64,000 nt of DNA from Austwickia chelonae NBRC 105200. GTDB taxonomy: Bacteria > Actinomycetota > Actinomycetes > Actinomycetales > Dermatophilaceae. The DNA is taken from the NCBI RefSeq assembly GCF_000298175.1, contig NZ_BAGZ01000005.1:124001-188000 (forward strand), read 5' to 3'. A program made the position numbers and the translations under genes. Shown here piece by piece: positions 58,635 through 64,000 of the stretch; position 1 is the stretch's first letter; each line of letters opens with the position of its first letter. The notes beneath the pieces were generated by a model. The model was not told the origin of the DNA and did no database searches. It was given only the letters and a program-made list of their open reading frames with translations.

Positions 58635-58940
58635 TCAAAACGTTAAACCACGGATCGGGTTCGCGGACGAGTCCGCACGAGCTGTCAACACCGAAGCGAC
58701 AGCAGCTCGTGCGGACTCGTCCGCATCCGGCCATAGATGCTCGTAGGTGTTCAACATGGTCATGGCATTGGCATGACGCATGCGAATCCGTACCAGCTTC
58801 ACATCCAGGCTCCGTCCGATGACTAGTGAGGTCAAGTGGTGCCTCAGGTCATGGAAGCGAGAACTCTCAGAGAGTCCCTGTATCTCTCCTCGAACGGCAC
58901 GGACCGACCGCTCAAGGGCACTCGGGGTGGTCGGCTCCCT
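58635..58940 (-). pseudogene. C-terminal remnant of a tyrosine recombinase (integrase)
   Basis: A 101-codon open stretch bounded upstream by an in-frame TAA (58941-58943). It retains RFHDLRHHLTSLVIG (catalytic His and second Arg), VRIRMRHANAMTMLNTYEHL (third His and nucleophile Tyr) and the DADESARAAVASVLTARADS tail typical of actinobacterial phage or ICE integrases. The first catalytic Arg and the N-terminal DNA-binding domains are absent, so it cannot be active. A shorter reading from TTG 58835 covers only 66 residues. It runs toward glnA. Confidence 0.82.
58663..58724. terminator. Perfect 22-bp inverted repeat, likely glnA terminator
   Basis: Arms 58663-58684 and 58703-58724 are exact reverse complements with an 18-base loop, 42 bases past the glnA stop. 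Both arms lie in the 3' end of the integrase remnant, where they encode ESARA and ARADS. Confidence 0.7.
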
Positions 58941-59717
58941 TTATTGACAGGTGACGAAGTACCTTCGCACTTGTTCGAGCGACCTCGGAAGAGAACCTCG
59001 ATGACAATTCCTGGGGAAACGGAACAGATGCCCCGCTACGCTCCGTCTTAACGATTCCTGCGGATAGTGGATGGCCGGGAGACCCTTCCTGCATGAAATC
59101 GATGCCTGCTATACACAGCAGTGCGGCTTCGAACATCCGTAGCCCTGAAAAGTGTCTAGGGATAACAGCAGGCAGAACCCAGAAAAGGGCATCGCGCAGA
59201 TCGCATATCTGCGCTGTGGTAGCGACACAGGGGCGAGAACGAGCTTGGCCGGGCGAAGAACATCACGAACAGGAAGGACGGGAAATGAACCCGTCGTAGG
59301 CGGAATTTCCTGTGATCTGAATATTTGAAGATTAGATCGATGACAGCCCCTTCTCATCGAAGTGGTTCTTGACCGGGCCGAACCGTCAGGCCATTTCTGT
59401 AGAGATGCCATCTCTGTAGCCCTATCGATCTACAGCCGCATCTTTTGCAGTGATATCTCGCGATTCCTCCACAGCGATGCCGTACGGGAATTGCCTTCAG
59501 GCTCGTAGTTGCTCGAGGGATTCTTCCTCGGTCCTGGTCTTTATTTGACGAGAAAGCCTTACGACAAGGAGACCGACTCATCCAGGTCAGGCTGCCGGGC
59601 TCTTCACACTCCTCTGCTGCCGAAAACTGTGATCATCACCGCATCTCTCCTGATGAACAGCGAAGGTCACCCAGTGCAACAGTGGTCCGACACAGATCTG
59701 AGACGAGGAGGACGATC
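58941..59717. other. Degraded accessory sequence without a recognisable gene
   Basis: About 780 bases between the integrase remnant and the KAS III gene. Only short open frames are present, none with a ribosome site and recognisable protein. A cysteine-containing frame on the minus strand near 59354-59581 has no similarity I can name. It probably includes decayed mobile-element DNA and the KAS III promoter. Confidence 0.5.
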
Positions 59718-60695
59718 ATGGGTGTGGCCGTATGGGGAACCGGTGCCTATGTCCCCGAACGTATCGTCACCAACGACGAGGTCGGTGCCCCGGCAGGCGT
59801 GGACGACGCCTGGATCCGTTCCAAGACCATGATCCGGGAACGGCGGTGGGTGGCCGAGAACGAAGCGACCTCGGACATGGCCACCGAAGCAGGACGACGG
59901 GCTCTCGAAGCAGCTGGCATCACCGCTGACGAACTCTCCTACATCGTGGTGGCCACATCCACTCCTGACCGGCCCCAGCCTCCAACCGCAGCTTACGTAC
60001 AGCACAATCTCCAGGCGCATCATGCGGCGGGATTCGACATGAACGCTGTCTGCAGTGGTTTTGTTTTCGCTGGCTCGACTGTGGCTCGCATGATCGCCGC
60101 TACCGGCGGCTACGGTCTGGTGATCGGAGCCGATGTGTATAGCAGGATCCTCAATCCTAGGGACCGACGTACCGTGATTCTCTTCGGCGACGGGGCCGGA
60201 GCTGTCGTCCTTGGCCCGAGCGACGGCAGCAACCACGGCGTCCTCGCCACCAGCCTGCATACTTTCGGCGCTTTGAACGACAAGATCATGGTCCCGGCTG
60301 GAGGGAGTCGTCTTCCCACAGAAGACACCCATTATGAAACCGGATTGGCCTACTTCACCATGGAGGGACGAGCGGTGAAGGAGTTCGTCCTCCAGGAGCT
60401 TCCCCCTCTTGTCGATTCGTTCTTCGCCGAAACGGGAATCTCCCCCCAGGAAGTCGATCATTTCATCCCCCATCAGGCCAACGGCATGATGTTGGACGAA
60501 CTCGTTCCTACGCTCGGGCTGAGCGGGGCCCGCACCCACCGCACTCTGGAAAAATACGGAAATACCGGTGCCGCATCCGTGGGAATCACCTTGGACCAGG
60601 CCGCCCGCGAAGGCGAGCTGCATTCAGGTGACAGGATCTTCCTCGCAGGTTTCGGCGGGGGGATGGCGGCCGGGTTGGCGCTGATCGTCTGGTGA
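59718..60695 (+). CDS. 3-oxoacyl-ACP synthase III (FabH-like)
   Basis: A 325-residue thiolase-fold condensing enzyme. The catalytic triad is complete: Cys in DMNAVCSGFVFAG, His in HFIPHQANGMM, Asn in KYGNTGAAS; the N-terminus GVAVWGTGAYVPERIVTNDEV and LFGDGAGAVVLGP are typical. ATG 59718 has GAGGAGG 7 nt upstream. It stands alone without fabD, acpP or fabF, so it may start a specialised acyl chain or use another acyl donor rather than serve housekeeping synthesis. Convergent with the sensor kinase gene, 20 bp apart. Confidence 0.9.
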   Translation: MGVAVWGTGAYVPERIVTNDEVGAPAGVDDAWIRSKTMIRERRWVAENEATSDMATEAGRRALEAAGITADELSYIVVATSTPDRPQPPTAAYVQHNLQAHHAAGFDMNAVCSGFVFAGSTVARMIAATGGYGLVIGADVYSRILNPRDRRTVILFGDGAGAVVLGPSDGSNHGVLATSLHTFGALNDKIMVPAGGSRLPTEDTHYETGLAYFTMEGRAVKEFVLQELPPLVDSFFAETGISPQEVDHFIPHQANGMMLDELVPTLGLSGARTHRTLEKYGNTGAASVGITLDQAAREGELHSGDRIFLAGFGGGMAAGLALIVW

Positions 60696-60715
60696 CCCGA
60701 TAAGTCACCATCCCT

Positions 60716-62497
60716 CTACACCGTCACAGGATATTCCGAAGCAGCTGCATAACGCCCGGGAAGTGGAACCCTCCACAGCACCTCGGTGCCATTGGGATCC
60801 AGCGGGCTGGCGAAGCATGTCCCCCCGCGCGCCTCCGCACGTTCCCTCAGATTCACCAATCCAGAACGCCCAGCGCCCTCAGGGATACCGATTCCATTGT
60901 CTCGCACCGTAATAACGATGTCGTCGACAGCAGCGACCGAAACATGTGCGTCCGTCGCCCTGGCATGACGGACGATATTCGATAAAGCCTCACGTACCAC
61001 GGCCAACACATCGGCTTCGTACTCGAAAGGAATATCGCCCAGCGCCTCGAAACTCACATCCGGAACAAAACCAAAACCCTCACTGGCACTCTCCACAATC
61101 GCTTCGAGCTCAGGCCCGAGCCCACCCTCAGGGATCTGATGGTGCAATTCGAAGATGGCATGACGGATATCCTTGACCGCTGCGTCGAGCTCATCCACCG
61201 CCACATCGATCTTGTCCCGCACCGGTCCATCGGCACGGCGCGCTGCGGACTGCAAGGACAGACCCGTTGCGTACAGCCGCTGGATGACGTGATCGTGCAT
61301 GTCACGAGCAATCCGGTCTCGGTCCTCGAGCAGCGCCGTCCGTGAACGTGCTCGCTGCGCCCGAGCTGCTTCAACTGCCAGACCCATCTGCTCCGCGAAA
61401 GGGGTCAAGACCTCCATCGTGTCCAGTGCATTCCGCAGATGCTCCCCTGACCAGCACAGAACAATGATGCCGACCTCGACATCGCCCACAGTCAACGGGA
61501 CGATGGCGGTGACACCATCTGGACTGAGGTCGGCCCTCATCCGAAGGTCCGCGGACAGCTCCCCGACGTGACGGTCCTCCGGATCGATCATCAACAACAA
61601 GGGAACTTTGTTGGCCAGGACCAGACGCCATCGCGGGCTGCTCAGCATCGAACCGATGAGAGCCGGAGAACCTTCCCCGTCGTTGTCCGCAGCCTGGATG
61701 ACCAGGTGACCGCTCTCCTCCTCCACTGTCGCGAAGACAGCAAGTTGGGCTTCCCCCAAGTCACGCGCCCGTTTTACCATCCGGGCCAGCGCACCCCGCT
61801 CGTTCCGCCCTTCCAGCAGCGTCTGGGTCAGTTCACCGACTGCCCGCGCCCAGTCACGGTTTCGACTGGCCCGCCGGTATAACTGAGCATTCTCGATGGC
61901 AATGCCCGCGGCAGCGGCCAGGGCGACGATCAACTGCTCGTCTTCCTCGGTAAAGGCCGGTGCGCCACGCTTCTGGGTGAGATAGAGATTGCCGAAGATG
62001 TGGTCACGGACCCGGATCGGAGAACCTACAAAGGAGTCCACAGGGGGATGCCCCGGCGGCAGGACGTCGACAGCGAGAGGATGCTCGGCGACATTGGCGA
62101 TTCGTTGCGGGCGAGGATCTTGTAACAGCAGCCCTAAAATGCCGTGTCCGGTCGGAAGCTCACCTTGAACACCACCGGGAATATCTCCGTACGTGATGAA
62201 TTCGACCAGATGTTGACCGGACTCGTCGATGATGCCCAATGCGCCGTAGCTAGCGTCGACCAGGGAGCACGCCGAGGCCACGATCTGGGACAGCACTGTG
62301 GGGAGATCCAGGTTGGAACTTACCGCGACCACCGCGTCAAGCAGACCTGCCAGACGCTCCTGAGACTCCTGCGCCCCCGCGGCGCGTGCCCTGATCTCTG
62401 CGAGCAGATCATCGATGTCGAGAGCTGCGACACGCGCCAGCGCGTGGGCCGGCCTAGATTCCTCGAGGTCACTCACCTGTCGATGGTAACGAACCAC
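60716..62497 (-). CDS. DevS/DosS-like GAF-domain sensor histidine kinase
   Basis: A 593-residue soluble sensor kinase. Two GAF domains (residues about 50-210 and 230-390); the first keeps the DosS-like GHPPVDSFVGSPIRVRDHIFGNLYLTQ region. Dimerisation and phospho-His follow (DRDRIARDMHDHVIQRLYATG), then a HATPase_c domain with VREALSNIVRHARA, DNGIGIPEG and GLVNLRERAE. There is no membrane segment. GTG 62497 has GGGGAG 6 nt upstream. It lies in a devR-usp-devS arrangement and probably phosphorylates the nearby NarL-type regulator. Haem binding by GAF-A is plausible but not proven from sequence. Confidence 0.88.
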   Translation of the reverse strand: MVRYHRQVSDLEESRPAHALARVAALDIDDLLAEIRARAAGAQESQERLAGLLDAVVAVSSNLDLPTVLSQIVASACSLVDASYGALGIIDESGQHLVEFITYGDIPGGVQGELPTGHGILGLLLQDPRPQRIANVAEHPLAVDVLPPGHPPVDSFVGSPIRVRDHIFGNLYLTQKRGAPAFTEEDEQLIVALAAAAGIAIENAQLYRRASRNRDWARAVGELTQTLLEGRNERGALARMVKRARDLGEAQLAVFATVEEESGHLVIQAADNDGEGSPALIGSMLSSPRWRLVLANKVPLLLMIDPEDRHVGELSADLRMRADLSPDGVTAIVPLTVGDVEVGIIVLCWSGEHLRNALDTMEVLTPFAEQMGLAVEAARAQRARSRTALLEDRDRIARDMHDHVIQRLYATGLSLQSAARRADGPVRDKIDVAVDELDAAVKDIRHAIFELHHQIPEGGLGPELEAIVESASEGFGFVPDVSFEALGDIPFEYEADVLAVVREALSNIVRHARATDAHVSVAAVDDIVITVRDNGIGIPEGAGRSGLVNLRERAEARGGTCFASPLDPNGTEVLWRVPLPGRYAAASEYPVTV

Positions 62498-62576
62498 GAG
62501 CTACTCCCCTGCCTCGGCGGCTTCGAACCGGGACAGCAGCCGCCATGCAGTCTGAACAGGATGATCTCAATTTCCG

Positions 62577-63020
62577 TTATCGAGGAATCCGACTCGCCGT
62601 TTCAGGGTGGACGGTCAGCACATCGCATTCGGCGTGGGTGAAACAGTAGTTCGCGACGCCGTGTTCCTCACCCGGAAGATCATGCCCCACGACAAGCACA
62701 CTGGCGGTAGCGCTCCGTGAGCAGAGAATCTCGCCAGGATCACCATCGACCACTTCGAAGGTGACCGGAAGGCGAGGCGCCTCACGCAGGGCCCGCAAGG
62801 CAGCGGCAAAGGTGGATTCGTCACAGGCAGCGCGTTCCTCCGGAGTCAACCCGCTGGGTAATACCTGGAGGAATCGCACGCGCGCGCCTCGGGAGACTGC
62901 TTCTCGCACAGCAGCGCGCGCTACGGCAGACGTTGATCCATCGCCTGCGAGTAGGCCGGCGACGACATCGCCCACGGAGGGCCTCCTGGCCGAATGATGC
63001 GGCCACCTAGTCGTCGTCAT
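62577..63020 (-). CDS. Universal stress protein-family protein
   Basis: A 147-residue single USP-like domain. The first strand and helix read DVVAGLLAGDGSTSAVARAAVREAVSRGARVRFLQVLP, and the last strand is SVLVVGHDLPGEEHGVANYCFTHAECDVLTVHP. The ATP-binding G-x2-G-x9-G-S/T motif is not present, suggesting a non-ATP-binding member. ATG 63020; a GTG at 62975 is possible. It lies between devR and devS as Rv3134c does beside mycobacterial devR. A DosR-like box lies 36-49 bases upstream. Confidence 0.75.
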   Translation of the reverse strand: MTTTRWPHHSARRPSVGDVVAGLLAGDGSTSAVARAAVREAVSRGARVRFLQVLPSGLTPEERAACDESTFAAALRALREAPRLPVTFEVVDGDPGEILCSRSATASVLVVGHDLPGEEHGVANYCFTHAECDVLTVHPETASRIPR

Positions 63021-63055
63021 GGGAACATGATTGGTCGGGGCAGAAGGGCTGGGCA

Positions 63056-63069
63056 AGGCCCAAAGTCCC
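63056..63069 (-). promoter_or_regulatory. DosR/DevR-like box upstream of the USP gene
   Basis: On the minus strand it reads GGGACTTTGGGCCT, which agrees with 11 of 14 positions of the core DosR consensus GGGACTWWAGTCCC. The left half is perfect and the right half degenerate. It lies 36-49 bases before the USP start. Confidence 0.45.
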
Positions 63070-63183
63070 CTGACAGCAGGTACTCTGGGCGGATGCGCCG
63101 AGCGACCCTCATGGGCGCGACGAGCGGTCGTTTCATGCGTTCAACAGCACCATTTCGCGTCCTGCGGTGGTCAGGGAATAACC

Positions 63184-63834
63184 TCAGGGGCGTTCCTGGA
63201 GCTGGTCGGCATGCGTTGCTGCAAAGACCGCAGCCTGGGTGCGTCGCTCCATGCCCAGCTTGGCCAACACCGCAGTGATGTAATTCTTCACGGTCTTCTC
63301 GGCCAGGAAGAGCTCCTGACCGATTTGGCGATTGGTCATTCCCTGCGCGACGTGGAGAAGGATCCGACGCTCCTGAGGGGTGAGACTCCGGAGGCGAGGA
63401 TCCGTGGTGACCGGCAGGCTCAAGGATTCTTGGAATCCTGCGATGTCCTCGTCGCTGAGCAACCGCTCACCACGTGCCACAGCACGGACAACCTCGACGA
63501 GATCAGATCCGTGGATGTCTTTCAACAAGTATCCGGCGGCCCCTGCCAGGACCGCCGAAGCCAGGGCCCGCTCGTCGTCGAAAGATGTCAGGATCAGGCC
63601 GGCGATCGTCGGGTCGACGGCGCGCACATGGCGACAGACCTCGATACCTGAGCCATCGGGAAGCCTGGCATCCAGGATGGCGACATCGGGACGGAGCGCA
63701 GGAATACGTCGTTCGGCTTCCTCAGCCGAGCTCGACTCACCCACGATCTCGATGTCCTGTTCGAGCTCCAAGAGTTCACGTAGACCTCGCCGCACGATCT
63801 CGTGATCATCCAGCAGATATACGCGCACGGTCAT
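63184..63834 (-). CDS. DevR/DosR-like NarL-family response regulator
   Basis: A 216-residue regulator. The receiver domain has LLDDHEIVRRGLRELLE, phospho-acceptor Asp in VAILDARLPDGSG, Thr in ILTSFDDE and Lys in GYLLKDI. The LuxR-type HTH reads LTPQERRILLHVAQGMTNRQIG, LAEKTVKNYITAVLAKLG and MERRTQAAVFAATH. The recognition helix and C-terminus closely match mycobacterial DevR/DosR, including the Lys-Lys-Asn DNA-contact residues. It heads a minus-strand group with the USP and DevS genes and probably responds to hypoxia or redox stress (inference by homology). Confidence 0.9.
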   Translation of the reverse strand: MTVRVYLLDDHEIVRRGLRELLELEQDIEIVGESSSAEEAERRIPALRPDVAILDARLPDGSGIEVCRHVRAVDPTIAGLILTSFDDERALASAVLAGAAGYLLKDIHGSDLVEVVRAVARGERLLSDEDIAGFQESLSLPVTTDPRLRSLTPQERRILLHVAQGMTNRQIGQELFLAEKTVKNYITAVLAKLGMERRTQAAVFAATHADQLQERP

Positions 63835-63958
63835 GGTCTACCTCCAGTCGCACCGACGGGAGAGCCCCCGTCCATGGTCCCCAAGGTTACGTCGCCAGGA
63901 GCCTCACACCGAATGCGCACCGCCTCAAGGCCATTCACTGGAGATCTCCACCACGGAA

Positions 63959-64000
63959 TCAGCTGTCGTCACGTCCGTAGAAGACACGCTCGGTCACCGA
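63959..64000 (-). CDS. Possible C-terminal end of a gene entering from the right edge
   Basis: A minus-strand frame enters from the right edge and ends with SVTERVFYGRDDS and a TGA at 63959-63961. Only 13 codons are visible, so the product cannot be named and the frame may not be coding. Confidence 0.25.
   Translation of the reverse strand, partial: SVTERVFYGRDDS

Noticed and set aside
59354-59581. Cys-containing minus-strand frame that might be a zinc-ribbon protein
   Set aside because: No ribosome site, no family similarity I can name, and it lies in degraded sequence.

Overview
The window is a chromosomal segment of a high-GC Gram-positive actinobacterium. The evidence is actinobacterial gene order (trpE to trpA, then lgt, gltB, gltD and pyk; lpdA, sucB, lipB, lipA, a DUF4191 gene, an RDD gene and glnA), a CoaE-GrpB fusion, a DUF6704 (HGxxPAAW) protein, a PdtaR-type ANTAR regulator, a DevR/DevS pair, frequent GTG and TTG starts, and a GlnR-type operator at glnA. 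Moderately high GC with patches of lower GC suggests suborder Micrococcineae, perhaps Dermatophilaceae. The family-level guess is weak.

Layout. 1-2600: an EamA exporter and a CoA-transferase. 2721-6983 (minus): a four-gene operon of two acyl-CoA dehydrogenases, a phosphotransferase-fold kinase and an SDR, resembling the 4-hydroxyacyl-CoA (Lva/ACAD11) pathway. 7367-10550: TerC and uvrB. 10678-12406: a divergent Roadblock / small GTPase / Roadblock module. 12476-26217: mainly housekeeping genes (coaE-grpB, a GDPD, rpsA, a methyltransferase, fhs, an esterase, polA, a thioesterase, pdtaR, tRNA-Leu(CAA), pyk). 26350-41025: gltBD and a long hisI-trpE-trpC-trpB-trpA-mauE-dsbA-lgt array, largely coupled by 4-nt overlaps.

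41102-49965: a TIGR03085 protein, a SCO2322-family secreted protein next to cobU, gcvT, a leucyl aminopeptidase, an OafA-type acyltransferase and lpdA. 50025-58621: the lipoate and 2-oxoacid dehydrogenase block (sucB with two lipoyl domains, lipB, lipA), interrupted by an oppositely oriented membrane Ser/Thr kinase, followed by DUF4191, RDD and glnA. 58622-59717: a degraded accessory patch with the C-terminus of a tyrosine recombinase. 59718-63834: a stand-alone KAS III enzyme and a DevR / universal-stress / DevS locus resembling the mycobacterial dormancy regulon core.

How the parts connect. Nitrogen assimilation (gltBD, glnA with a GlnR box), tryptophan synthesis, lipoate-dependent central metabolism (lpdA, sucB, lipB, lipA, gcvT) and one-carbon metabolism (gcvT, fhs) dominate. 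The accessory points of most interest are the putative 4-hydroxyacyl-CoA operon with its palindromic operator, the kinase-less Roadblock/GTPase module, the DevR/DevS locus with a DosR-like box, a 200-bp perfect repeat inside sucB, and an integrase relic whose 3' end contains a perfect 22-bp inverted repeat placed just after glnA. I found no CRISPR array, complete insertion sequence or prophage.
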